Translations under genes and position numbers: made by a program
From: Heloderma charlesbogerti
Taxonomy: Eukaryota; Chordata; Lepidosauria; Squamata; Helodermatidae
Direction: 5' to 3'
NCBI GenBank assembly: GCA_026122225.1
Contig: JANEZZ010002705.1
Location: 1,261,932 to 1,325,931, forward strand
DNA length: 64,000 nucleotides
In this document: piece after piece, positions 45,335-54,990 of the stretch
How positions within the stretch are numbered: the first letter of the stretch is position 1
Layout: each line of letters opens with the position of its first letter
The notes under the pieces: generated by a model
Databases searched by the model: none
Told to the model about the DNA's origin: nothing
The model's input: only the letters and a program-made list of their open reading frames with translations

Positions 45335-46215
45335 TTTATATTGTTATTTATTTACCATATTTGTATACTGCTCCATATCTAAAACAGATTTTGGAGCAGT
45401 GAACACAAAGATAAAACAGTAAAAGAATAAAAAGATTAAAACGCCATATTACTATTATGGTTTTTTTTAGAAACAGAATGCTAGTAGAAGGCCTCCTGGA
45501 ACAGTGCTGTTTTCAGGAGGTGCCGGAAACAACACAGTGTTGGTGTCTGCCTGACCTCCAGGGACAGGGAGTTCCAAAGAAAGGGGGCTACCACACTGAA
45601 GGCTTGTCTCTGGGTGGACTCCAATCGGGCCAAAGGTCCACATGGAACCACCAGGAGCAAGCCCTCAGTGACTAGGTGGGTTGGTAAGGGAGAAGGCGCT
45701 CTCTCAGGTATCCTGGTCCCAAGTTGTTTAGGACTTTGTGCACTAGTACTATAACCTTAAACCTGGCCCAGTAGTAAATAGGCAGCCAGTGTAGTTCCCT
45801 CAGCAAAGGAGTTACCTGCTGGAAAGGGGCAGCTCCCGAGAACAGCCGAGCTGCTGTATTCTGCACTAGCTGCAGCTTCTGGAGCAGCCTTAAGGGCAGC
45901 CCCACACAGAGCGCATTGCAATAATCCAGACTTGAGGTTACTACTGCCTGTACCACTGTGGCCAAGCTATTCCTGTTCAGGAGAGGCCTTAGTTGGTGAA
46001 CCAGCCAAAGCTGGTAAAAGGCACTCTGAGCCACCATGGCCCCTTGGGCCTCTAGCGACAGTGATGGATCTAGGAGTACCCTCAGGCTACGAACCTGATC
46101 TTTCAAAGGGAGTGCAACCCCATCCAGAACAGGCAATGATCCTATCTCCTGGACATGGGAACCACTCACCCACAGGGCTTCTGTCTTGCCAGGTTTCAGT
46201 TTCATTTTGCTTAGC
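45335..46215 (-). mobile_element. L2 LINE 3' portion
   Basis: The minus strand carries the C-terminal ORF2 part, then 'GGAGTCCACCCAGAGACAAG' and a 3' tail around 45335-45420 with 'GGAGCAGTATACAAATATGG'. It is flanked by a diverged CR1 at 46222. Confidence 0.88.
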
Positions 46216-46256
46216 ATAGTTCGGGGCATAGAGTTGGATGGGCCTTTTGAGGCCAT
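45672..46256 (-). pseudogene. L2 ORF2 C-terminal fragment
   Basis: The 194-codon frame reads 'KMKLKPGKTEALWVSGSHVQ', then 'SLRVLLDPSLSLEAQGAMVA', 'VVTSSLDYCNALCVGLPLRL', 'LQLVQNTAARLFSGAAPF' and 'LLRELHWLPIYYWARFKVIV'. This is the conserved stretch after the L2 reverse-transcriptase core. The catalytic core and the endonuclease are absent. The first codons (near 46216-46256) read into the neighbouring CR1 and are not part of L2. It looks less decayed than other L2 pieces here. Confidence 0.9.
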
Positions 46257-47335
46257 CTAATCCAACTTCTGGTCAGTGCAGAGCTAGAGTATCCCCAACA
46301 GATGGTTTCAGTCTCTGCTTGAAGAAATCCATTGAGGGAGAGACCAACTACCTCTAAACAATTGGTTCCATTGTTGAACTGCTACTACTGTCAAGAAGTC
46401 TCTCTCAATGTTCAACCAAAATCTACTTGTCTGTATCTTAAACCCATTGAATGCAGCCCTGCCGCTGGGGCAGCAGCTAACACATATTTACCCTCTCCTG
46501 TGTGACCGCTAGGGATGTGCGAAACACTTACCCTGTCCCAGCTAGCAGTCCACGGTGTGGGGGGGGGAGGCAATCCATTCCTCCCCCCCCGGAATCCTCC
46601 CCGGCCGGTTCCACTCCACAGCAAGGCCGTGGAGCTGCCAGCCAGGGCCAGCTGCAGCTGGACTTCCGGCGGCTGCCAGGCTGCAGCTGCAAATGGCGGC
46701 TGCTAACGCCGGCTGCCATTTGCGTCCCTGCCAAGCCGTGATGGGCTACATAAGCATCTACGTAGTCTATCACGGCAAAGAGCAGGGGCGCAAATGGCAT
46801 AGCGGCCACTATTTGCATCCCTGCTCTTTGCCATAATAGGCTACGTAGACTTGGGGTGGACGCAGATGGTGTAGTGGCTGCCATTTGCGTCCCTGCCTTT
46901 TGCCGTGATAGGCTACGTAGATACTTACGTAGCCTATCACGGCTTGGCAGGGATGCAAATGGCGGCTGGCGTAGCGGCCGCCATTTGCAGCCGCAGCCCA
47001 ACAGTGGCCGGAAGACAACTCGGAGCTGCCGCTGGACTGCCGCCACTGCCAGGTAGGTCCATTCCAGGGGGGATTTCGGGGGGTGGCAGGGAGGTAGTCT
47101 GTTCCACCATGGACTCCGGGGGGCCGGATTCTAAAGGATCCGGCCTCACTGGAGTCCATGGCGGAATTCTCCAACATCCCTAGTGACCGCCTTTCAGGTA
47201 TTTGAAGAGTGCTATAATATTCCATTCCCGCCACCCCCGCAAGTCTTTTCTTTTCCAAGCCAAACATACACAGTTCCTTCAACCTCTCCTCATAGAACTT
47301 CTTTTCCATACTGTTCTCCATCTTTGTCATAAATC
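46222..47335 (-). mobile_element. Diverged CR1 LINE 3' end split by a hAT-like element
   Basis: Piece one (about 46222-46501) has 'TTGGATGGGCCTTTTGAGGC' and 'CAATTGGTTCCATTGTTGAA'. Piece two (about 47191-47335) has 'CTTTCAGGTATTTGAAGAGT' and 'CTCATAGAACTTC'. Removing the insertion and one target copy restores a continuous CR1 order. Confidence 0.85.
46510..47182. mobile_element. hAT-like element, 673 bp, perfect TSD, hairpin-rich
   Basis: The ends TAGGGATGT and ACATCCCTA are perfect inverses. The flanks are a perfect 8-bp duplication, GTGACCGC, at 46502-46509 and 47183-47190. The GC-rich interior has CTACGTAGCCTATCACGG-type blocks in alternating orientation (about 46730-46960), each bordered by 'GCCATTTGCGTCCCTGC' or its inverse, so two or three long hairpins can form. 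The overlapping open frames of 172-173 codons are compositional and encode no transposase. Confidence 0.88.
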
Positions 47336-47359
47336 CTCATGATAATAAAACCTAAAAAG

Positions 47360-47480
47360 AGTTACAACAATAACCCTGTAAGGTAGATCAGTGCAATCTC
47401 TGTTTTGCAGATATGGGCTGAGAGATAGTGAGGCCATCAGGTAACTTCATGGCTGAGGTAAACAACTGAACTGAGGACTT
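47360..47480 (-). mobile_element. MIR-like SINE remnant
   Basis: The plus strand shows 'ACAACAATAACCCTGTAAGG', 'TTTTGCAGATATGGGCTGAG' and 'AGTGAGGCCATCAGG', resembling the inverse of the CORE-SINE/MIR body. It is diverged, and a Sauria-like remnant is also possible. Confidence 0.4.
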
Positions 47481-47490
47481 GTAGCGTAGG

Positions 47491-47608
47491 GCGCAATCCT
47501 TTGCATGTTTAGACAGAAAAGAAGCCTACAACTTCCAACATGCCCCAGGTTGGGGAATGCTCAGATTTGTAGGCCTTTTTTTTCTGTCTAAACATGAATA
47601 GGATTGCG
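47491..47608. mobile_element. Palindromic MITE, second copy of the 18894 family
   Basis: It begins GCGCAATCCTTTGCATGTTT and ends with the inverse near 'AACATGAATAGGATTGCGC'. Between them are 'AGACAGAAAAGAAGCCTACA' and its inverse. It is shorter and more diverged than the arm copies. Confidence 0.65.
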
Positions 47609-47610
47609 CC

Positions 47611-47980
47611 CTTTCTCTTTTAGCCATTGTATCTTAAGCATCCTCAAGTTAGGAAGTCGGGCAGTTCTATTTAATCATATTTATGTTGTGCATGTTGTGA
47701 TTTTGAGATTCAGATTATTCAGGACTAGACTGCTGGCGTTGAAGAGGTGGTAGGAAGGTTCTCTTCTGGGTTGGTAATTGAAATGGTCAAAACAAACTAA
47801 GAAAGTAATACTTAGATACTGTCAAACAGCACTTTAAATGAATGCATGTAGGCTGCCCTCTTATGGTCCTTGGGCCAGCATCAAATCTCAGGTCCCCTCT
47901 CCTGCCCCTGTGGAAAGTTCAGCACCCTTCATCTCCCCAGCGTGGAAGCTCTGAGGTCAGACAGGGGATAAAGGGGGATG
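47611..47980. other. No recognisable feature
   Basis: Nothing recognised. Confidence 0.45.
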
Positions 47981-48412
47981 ATTGAGGGCGTGGTGTGAGT
48001 GGAGTCAGGGAGGCTCTGGATCCACAGGAGACATTTTTCTCCCTCTCTCAATATTAGAACTGAATGCAGGACAGATAAAAACAAAGCACTTCTTTACAAA
48101 GCGCATAGCTAGCCTATGGAATTCACTTCCAGGAGACATATTGATGGCCACCAGTTTGGATGGAGGAGAAGGCTTCAATTCCTGGAGGAGAAGGCTATCA
48201 GTGGCTACTAGTTCTGATGGCTACATGACACCTCCAGTATCAGAGGCAGTATGCCTGTGTACAGCAGCTGCTGGGGAACATGGGCAGGAGGGTGCTGTTG
48301 TGCTTATGCCCTGCTTGAGGGTTCCTGGTCGACAGCTGGTTGGCCACTGTGTGAACAGAATGCTGGACTAGATGGACCCTTGGTTTGATCCAGCAGGGCT
48401 CTTCTTATGTTC
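47981..48412 (+). mobile_element. CR1-type LINE 3' end (TTCTTATG tail)
   Basis: It holds a short coding remnant around 'LWNSLPGDILMATSLDG' and then 'CCTCCAGTATCAGAGGCAGT', 'GAACAGAATGCTGGACTAGA' and 'TCTTCTTATGTTCTTATG'. A small duplication ('CCTGGAGGAGAAGGC' after 'GGATGGAGGAGAAGGC') lies near 48160-48200. Confidence 0.82.
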
Positions 48413-48436
48413 TTATGACTTACGATGATGTCTTCC

Positions 48437-48764
48437 AGGTCTGTCCCTACCATTAGCCAGTGAGGCAAGTGCCTCAGGTGGCAGATGGGGGCGGGGGTTA
48501 GCAGTGGCAGCCCTCTGGCCGTTTCTCTCGAGCCCCGTTACTATTCCCTTCTGTTGGAGGACAGAGCTGTGTGTGCCTTGCGGAGCGCCCCACGCCTCCT
48601 CAACACCCCTCAAGTGCAGTGGTGGACACTGTCCTGTCACCAGCATTGAAGTAAAATTCAATTGCCAGTCCGGTTTGCAGAATGAGCGTGGGAACATCTT
48701 ATCCTTTGCTTCAGGCAGCAAGATGTTGCCCCTAACTGGGTTGAAAATTTAGGCCAGCCCTGGA
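48437..48764. mobile_element. hAT-like MITE (CAGGG-type ends)
   Basis: The start CAGGTCTGTCCCTACCATTA and the end TTAGGCCAGCCCTG are imperfectly inverted. The body aligns with 63324-63603 ('GAGGCAAGTGCCTCAGGTGG', 'TCACCAGCATTGAAG', 'CTTCAGGCAGCAAGATG'). No clear target duplication is left. Confidence 0.65.
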
Positions 48765-48989
48765 GCTGGTCTGCATCCATTCCCTCCTGTTGCACACGAC
48801 GGAAGAGAAATTGCTTTGAAGAACAACCAGGCAATGGGAGGAAGAGCCTGCCAGGAGCCTGGCAGTTGCATCGGGCGGTTTGACCTTGGAGCACTCTGAC
48901 GCCAGTAGGGTTGTCCTACCCGAATGCTATAATTTAGTAGAGCTATAACAATGAGAGCGCGACCTGTGTTAATTGCAAATCCCCGAGTT

Positions 48990-49807
48990 AGGGCCAAATC
49001 ACACGTAGCGTTAAAAGTATGGTCTTTATCATATCTGTTTTAACATGTCAGATAAATATGACATGTAAATAGCCATAGGGGGATCATGATTGAGAATGTG
49101 GCACATGGGGAGAGGGCATTTAACCCCCCCGCCGCACGACGGTCCTGATTCAAATCCCCCCCCTTTGCAACTGCTAAGCTGGTATTGGCATCAGTAGCAG
49201 CTCCCACCCAACTCCAAATAGCAAATCCAGTATGGCACTTTTTGTCAGAGCCATGACTAGGGATGTCAGAGAAATCGAACCCATGGATTCCACAGTAGAC
49301 TAGCTTTTCCTGAGTTACATGGAATCAATGGACTTGCGGACCATTAAAAAAAAAAAAATTCTGGAATTTGATGCGAATGTAATCGTAGAAAAATACGTAA
49401 AATTAAAAAAACAAACCACGAGTGGCTGAAAATGCACATTTCCCCATAGGCTAAAGCATGAAAGTGTGCCGGGGGGGGGGGGATTTTCACATTTCTGCAT
49501 GTGCAAATTTGTGAAATGTGCATTTGCGCAACTGCAAATTTGGGAAATTGGGAAAAATCTGATTCCATCAATAAGTGGATGATAGAATGAAAGGTACCTA
49601 ACAATCCGCAAAACGTAGCTGGAATGGATTTTACAAAATCGATACAGCCCTAGACATGACATGGGAGTGAAGCGTTACACCCAGCCTACACATCATGGTG
49701 CTGATTCTGATTGGGACACACACACCTCCGCGCATGGCTGATATTTAAAAAATATACAGACAGCTAACGTGAAATGCAGGCATGCATGCAACATGTAGTT
49801 TGGCCCT
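48990..49807. mobile_element. Putative DNA element with inverted ends, hosting a hAT-like insert
   Basis: The left end AGGGCCAAATCACACGTAG and the right end ACATGTAGTTTGGCCCT are inverses with few mismatches. Without the nested element (49258-49652 plus one target copy) it would be about 415 bp. I found no target duplication. Confidence 0.55.
49258..49652. mobile_element. hAT-like element, 395 bp, nested
   Basis: The ends TAGGGATGTC and ACAGCCCTA are inverses with one difference. The flanks GCCATGAC (49250-49257) and GACATGAC (49653-49660) match at seven of eight. The interior, with 'GAAAATGCACATTTCCCCAT' and poly-G, aligns with 53196-53587, so the two are one family. Confidence 0.8.
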
Positions 49808-50088
49808 TCCTTTAACAGCTGTGAAATTAAGTCCCATACTGTTGCAATCAATTACTTCTAGCAAATGGTGTTATAGCTAATAAATAGTGTAATCAAAAAT
49901 AAATGTATGAACAGTATGCATAAGGCTGAGCAGTTCTGACTGGCTTTCATCCTGGAACCCCAGAGAGCATAACCCAAGGAGTTGCAACTGTTATTTAATA
50001 TCAAATGTAAATAAATCATACACACACAAACTATCAAACAACTATCTGTTTTTAAGTATTGGGTTATAGGTGTATTATGTGTATAAAT
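49808..50088. other. No recognisable feature
   Basis: A/T-rich sequence without a recognised family. Confidence 0.4.
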
Positions 50089-50209
50089 TACAGAACCAGT
50101 GGTATAGCAGTTAGAATGCTGGAATGAGCCCTCACTCGGCCTTGAAGCTTACTGGGTGATTTTGGGCAAGTCTCTCTCTCTCTCTCTCTCTTACTGGGTG
50201 ATTTTGGGC

Positions 50210-50250
<41 letters not shown>

Positions 50251-50520
50251 GGTGATTTTGGGCAAGTCTCTCTCTCTCTCTCTCTCTCTCCCTCTCTCTT
50301 ACTGGGTGATTTTGGGCAAGTCTCTCTCTCTCTCACACACACACACACGTACAAACACACACACACAGCCTAACCTACCTCACAGGGTTGTTGTGAGTAT
50401 AAAATGGAGGGTGCAGGGGAAGAGAACTTTGTAAGCCACCCTAAGCTCCTTGGAAAAAGGGCAGGATAACCATGTAATAAATTAATAAATAACAAGTAAT
50501 AAATAATAAATGGAATAAAT
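50089..50520 (+). mobile_element. Sauria-type SINE with internal tandem expansion
   Basis: The head ('AACCAGTGGTATAGCAGTTA') and the 3' part ('AGCCTAACCTACCTCACAGG', 'GTAAGCCACCCTAAGCTCCT') are normal. Between them the segment 'ACTGGGTGATTTTGGGCAAG' plus a (TC)n run occurs four times (from about 50151, 50193, 50247 and 50300), followed by (CA)n. The expected B box is lost, and the AT-rich tail extends to about 50560. Confidence 0.85.
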
Positions 50521-50601
50521 GAATAATTAATACAGTCATAAATAACAAGAAATAATAAATGAAGCCTGCAGTCTAATAATATACACATTTCTAGATGCTA
50601 G

Positions 50602-50757
50602 TGGAAGGACTGTAGCTCAGGGGCAGAGGACATACTTTGCATGGAGATGGTCCAAGGTTCAGTCCTGGCATCATCAGGTGTGGCTAAGAAAGATCCCTGG
50701 GGAGCTGCCGCCAATCGGCCTCGATAGTACTGAGCTGAATAGACCAGTGGCCTGATT
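50602..50757 (+). mobile_element. tRNA-derived SINE
   Basis: The head 'ACTGTAGCTCAGGGGCAGAG' and B-box-like 'AAGGTTCAGTCCTGG' are followed by 'CTGGGGAGCTGCCGCCAATC' and 'CTGAGCTGAATAGACCAGTG'. Confidence 0.8.
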
Positions 50758-50991
50758 TCATAGAATCATAGAATAGTAGGGCTAGAAGGGGCCTATAAGG
50801 CCATCAAGTCCAACCCCTGCCCAATGCAGGAATCCAAGTCAGAGCATCCCCGACAGATGGCTGTCCAGCCTCATCTTGAATGACTCGAGTGTGGGAGAAC
50901 CCACCACCTCCCTAGGTAATTGGTTCCATTGTCACACTGCTCTAACAGTCAGGAAGTTTTTCCTGATGTTCAGCTGGAATCTGGCTTCCTG

Positions 50992-53033
50992 TCACTTGAG
51001 CCCATTGTTCCGTGTCCTGCACTCTGGGATGATTGAGAAGAGATCCTGGCTTTCCTCTCTGTGACAACGTTTCAAGTACCTCAGTCTTCTCTTCTCAATG
51101 CTAAACATGCCCAATTCTTTCAGTCTCTCTTCATAGGGCTTTGTTTCCAGTCCCCTGATCATCTTTGTTGCCCTCCTCTGAACCCTCTCCAGTTTGTCTG
51201 CATCCTTCTTAAAGTGTGGTGCCCAGAACTGGACACAGTACTCCAGATGAGGCCTAACCAGTGCTGAGTAGAGGGGAACTTGTACTTCCCGGGATTTGGA
51301 AGCTATGCTTCTATTAATGCAGCCCAAAAGAGCATTTGCCTTTTTTGCAGCCACATCACATTGTTGGCTCATATTCAGCTTGTGATCTCCAACAATTCCA
51401 AGATCCTTCTCGCTTGTAGTGTTGTTGAGCCACGTATCCCCCATCTTGTAACTGTGCATTTGGTTTCTTTTTCCTAGGTGCAGAATGTGGCATTTATCCC
51501 TGTTAAATGTCATTCTGTTGTTTTCTGCCCAGCGCTCCAGTCTATCCAGATCACTTTGAATTTTGTTTCTGTCTTCCAAAGTATTAGCTATCCCGCCCAA
51601 TTTTGTGTAATCTGCTAATTTGATCAGCATTCCTTGCACCTCCTCCTCCAAGTCATTAATAAAAATGTTGAAGAGCTCTGGGCCCAGGACTGAGCGCTGT
51701 GGTACCCCACTTGTTACTTCTCCCCAGTTTGAGAAGGTCCCATTGAGTCCGATTCTGTAGCCAACTGTGGATCCACCGGATTGTTGTTTCATCTAACCCA
51801 CTTTCAGCTAGTTTGAAGGATATCATGGGGCACTTTGTCGAAAGGTTTGCTGAAGTCGAGGTATATGATGTCTACAGCATTCCCACAAGGAGGTTATTTG
51901 ATCAAAAGGGTTATCAAAAGTAACCTCCCTTGTGATCAAAAGATCACAAGGGAGGTTACTTGATCAAAAAATGAGATCAGATTCTTCTGGCAGGACTTGT
52001 TTTTGACAAATCCATGTTGGCTTCGAGTAATCACGGCATTGTTTTCAAGGTGCTTCCAGATGGATTGCTTTATCATCTCCTCCAGAATTTTCCCAGGGCC
52101 TGATGTCAGACTGACTGGTCTGTAGTTCCCAGGTTCCTCCTTTTTACCCTTTTTGAAGATAGGGACAACATTAGCCCTCCTCCAGTCATCTGGCACTTCA
52201 CCCGTCCTCCATGATTTCTCAAAGAGAATGGACAGCGGTTCTGAAAGTTCTTCTGCCAGTTCCTTTATTACTCTAGGGTGCAGTTCATCTGGCCCTGGAG
52301 ATTTGAACTCATTCAAAGTAATTAGGTGTTCCTTGACCATATGCCTATCGATCTCAAGCTGCAGTCCTGCCCCTTCAGCCTGTACTTCGCCTTTGCCAGG
52401 GGGGTCATAGACCCTCTTTTGGGAGAAGAATGAGCCAAAGTAGGAATGGAGCACTTCTGCCTTTTCTTTGTCATCTGTTATCATTTTGCCATCCTTATTT
52501 AATAGCTGAACCACCATTTCTTTCCTCTGTCTTTTACTATGCATGTAGCAGAAGAAAGCCTTTTTGTTGTTTTTAGCATCCCTCGCTAATCTCAGCTCGT
52601 TCTCAGCTTTAGCCTTCCTGACACCATCCCTGCAATTCTGTGCTACCTGCCTGTACTCTTCCTTTGTTACTTGGCCTTCTTTCCACTTCCTATATGTGTC
52701 CTTTTTTGTTTTCAGGTCATCCCTAAGCTTTTTGTGAAGCTACTTTGGCTTCTTCTGTTGTCTTCCACCTTTTCTTCTTGTTGGAATTGTTTGTGATTGT
52801 GCCTTGAGAATTTCCTTTTTTAAAAGCTCCCACCCATCTTGGACTCCTTTTCTCGTTAGCGTCGCCTGCCATGGGACCTTACTGATCATTGTTCTGAGTT
52901 TATTAAAATCAGCTTTTCTAAAATCCAGGGTACGCGTTTGACTACACTCGGCTTTTGCTTCCCTTAGAACCAAGAACTCAAGTACAACATGGTCGCTTTC
53001 CCCCAGAGTTCCTGTAACTGCTACTTTATCCAC
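50992..53033 (-). pseudogene. CR1 ORF2, broken, with mutated catalytic motif
   Basis: 52740-53033 encodes the end of the endonuclease-polymerase linker ('TLDFRKADFNKLRTMISKVP'). 51936-52544 (202 codons) covers the first polymerase part through 'NYRPVSLTS' and 'SQHGFVKNKSC'. 50992-51792 (266 codons) begins just before 'TSGVPQRSVLGP' and reaches the thumb and C-terminal part. The region with motif A ('LDFSKAFD') is disrupted by a small rearrangement near 51880-51960. Motif C reads 'LADYTK', so the second aspartate is replaced by tyrosine, and motif B has R for G. This copy cannot encode an active enzyme. Confidence 0.92.
51918..51961. repeat. Perfect 20-bp-arm hairpin inside the CR1
   Basis: Arms at 51918-51937 and 51942-51961 pair fully around AAAA. 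The intact CR1 of the arms has only one copy of the right arm, so the left arm is an inverted duplication added here. Confidence 0.9.
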
Positions 53034-53195
53034 TAAGTCATCCCACCAAGATGAGAGTCATCCCACCAAGTCTCAGATTTGGTATTAGGTAGCTTCCCAA
53101 ATCCATGTGTGAAATGCCACAGAATTTTCACAGTCCTGTCCCACATGCGGCTTCCCAGAATCCACCTGTTCTGGAATTCTAACCTCTGTTATGAG

Positions 53196-53587
53196 TAAGG
53201 ATGTCGGCGAAATCCACAATGCAACCAAATGAGTTCGGATTTTTATGAATCTGACCCGTGGGTTCTGTAGCAGACCCACTTTTCCCCTGTCAGGTGAATT
53301 CCATGGAGTTGTGGACCGTTTTTCTAACCTTTGGGAATTTTGCACCAATTTCAGCATAGAAAAATATGCAAAAATTTAAAGAACCCAGCCAAAAATGCAC
53401 ATTTTCCCCATAGGCTATAATGTGAAAATGCACATTTGGGGGGATTTGCGCATTTTTTGCATGTGCAAATCTGCGCAAACTCAGAAACTAAAAAAAATTC
53501 ATTTGATGGGCAGACAACAGAATGAAAAGTGCCTGACAACTCCCAAAACACAGATGGAATGAATTTTACACAATCTGTACATCCATA
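53196..53587. mobile_element. hAT-like element, 392 bp (first of a tandem pair)
   Basis: The ends TAAGGATGTC and TACATCCATA are imperfect inverses. The flanks GTTATGAG (53188-53195) and GTAATGAG (53588-53595) match at seven of eight. The interior with 'AAAAATGCACATTTTCCCCA' aligns with 49258-49652. Confidence 0.8.
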
Positions 53588-53595
53588 GTAATGAG

Positions 53596-54036
53596 AGAGG
53601 ATGTACAAATCAGCAAACCTCAAACTCGCCAAAGTTCCCTGAAGTCCATCTCAAAGCTCATTCTGACTCAGATCCATATCAGATTGTGAGCTTTGTTGGG
53701 TTTTTCCCCTATGAAAATCTGTGCGTATTTTCGTGCATATTTTCCCAAATGTACGCATCAATTGTACACATCTTTGAAATGTACACATTCTCCTCCCACC
53801 GATGAAAGAAAGTGTATTTGTGTGCATTTATCAAAAATATGATTTTTCATGCGCACTTTTCAAATGTACACATACTGTTGAGCTCATTGAGGGGAGGGTC
53901 TGCGAATCACATTACAAACTCAGAAATGTACAGACTTTGACACAGATTGCATCCAAATCTGTGTTACGTCCAGAAGGTACGAACCGTATAAAACCTTCTC
54001 AAAAATGAGCTGAAATAAATTTCTCAGGCGTCTCTA
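53596..54036. mobile_element. hAT-like element, 441 bp (second of a tandem pair)
   Basis: It starts AGAGGATGTACA directly after the right target copy of the previous element and ends GGCGTCTCTA before GTTGTGAG (54037-54044). GTAATGAG and GTTGTGAG match at six of eight. The interior differs from the first element but has similar A/T-rich 'GTACACAT' and 'GCGCACTTTTC' blocks. Confidence 0.6.
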
Positions 54037-54044
54037 GTTGTGAG

Positions 54045-54549
54045 GGAACCATCGTGCCCCAGGTTAGGACTGCTGGATGTAAAACCTAAATAAAAGTTGC
54101 AGTAATCATTGTCCCTAGTCATTAGTGTGCCTTGTGCAACGTGCGTGCCAAAGTTTGGCTGTCTGAGCTGTCTGCAAGTAGGTATTGCCCATTTCCAGGG
54201 GGAGGCATAGAAAAGTCTGAAGGGAGACATTTGTAAATAATTGGGCCATGTGTGTATGCGTGTGCATGCGTGCCAATACTTCATCTCTCTTGCTTGCTTT
54301 GAATTGCCTGTTTTGAAAAGAGAGATGTATAAATGTTCCTTTTCCAGCTTTCTTTATTTTTCCGAGTGGCTGTGGTGGTTTGAAATGCACACATCTGCCA
54401 GTTTTCAGGACTTGAGGTTATGAGGAAGTCCTCTTAATCATTTTGATAATGTAAGTGTGATGGTCAGTTGGTGACTGAGGCATGAGCCTCTTTTATGTAT
54501 ATTCTACATTGGGTTTGCTTTCTGCAGGAACAGATATCGATCCCAAAGG
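54045..54549. other. No recognisable feature
   Basis: Nothing recognised apart from GTGTGCATGCG-type alternating purine-pyrimidine sequence at about 54245-54275. Confidence 0.45.
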
Positions 54550-54652
54550 CCTGCTCTGAGGTCACGGGATGCAGAAGCCTTGCTGAAGCTAAGCAGATCT
54601 GTGTCTGCTCAGTGCCTGGATGGGAGAAGCCATGAGAAATCCTATGTACTTT
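54550..54652 (+). mobile_element. Possible diverged 5S rRNA-derived sequence
   Basis: 'GCTGAAGCTAAGCAGATCTG' and 'GTGCCTGGATGGGAGAAGCC' resemble the A-box and C-box regions of 5S rRNA at the right spacing. The left part is poorly matched and no LINE tail follows. It could be an old 5S pseudogene or SINE. Confidence 0.45.
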
Positions 54653-54839
54653 GAGCACATGGTTAAATGCAATGGTCCAGGAATTTTAGCTGGCCTTGGT
54701 AGCTGGCCAGATTTGTAATCTGCCATGTCCCTGTTCACATCTGTGGAGGAAGGAGCAGATTGTTCTCTCTTGCTCCACAGAGGGTAGGACTATGCTGCAG
54801 TTGCATCCTGCATTGCAGATCCTCCATTGAGCAGGGGCT

Positions 54840-54990
54840 TAGAATCATAGAATAGTAGGGTTGGAAGGGACCTACAAGGCCATCGAGTCCAACCCCCTGT
54901 TCAGTACAGGAATCCAGGTCAGATAGAATCATAGAATAGTAGGGTTGGAAGGGGCCTACAAGGTTGGAAGGGGCTTACAAGACTAGACTA
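54840..54990 (-). mobile_element. Two CR1 3' tails in direct tandem
   Basis: 'AGAATCATAGAATAGTAGGG' occurs at about 54841 and 54925 with 'TTGGAAGGGACCTACAAGGC'-type tail sequence after each. A further partial copy, 'GGTTGGAAGGGGCTTACAAG', lies at about 54962. These may be successive insertions or local duplication. Confidence 0.8.

Larger units (their letters stand above)
50758..53080 (-). mobile_element. CR1 LINE, 5'-truncated, about 2.3 kb
   Basis: The 3' octamers and 'GACTTGATGGCCTTATAGGC' lie at 50758-50800. ORF2 remnants extend to about 53033, beyond the truncation point of the arm copies. It is the longest CR1 in the window and more damaged than the arm copies. Confidence 0.95.

Noticed and set aside
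44949..45422. Repeat protein of 24-residue units on both strands
   Set aside because: The frames follow from a 72-bp minisatellite made of CR1 and hAT-like sequence, not from a coding gene.
46528..47330. Overlapping 172-173-codon frames as a gene
   Set aside because: They lie in the GC-rich hairpin element and the flanking CR1; the openness is due to composition.
50156..50434. Ser-Leu-rich repeat protein
   Set aside because: It is a translation of the TC-rich expansion in a Sauria SINE.
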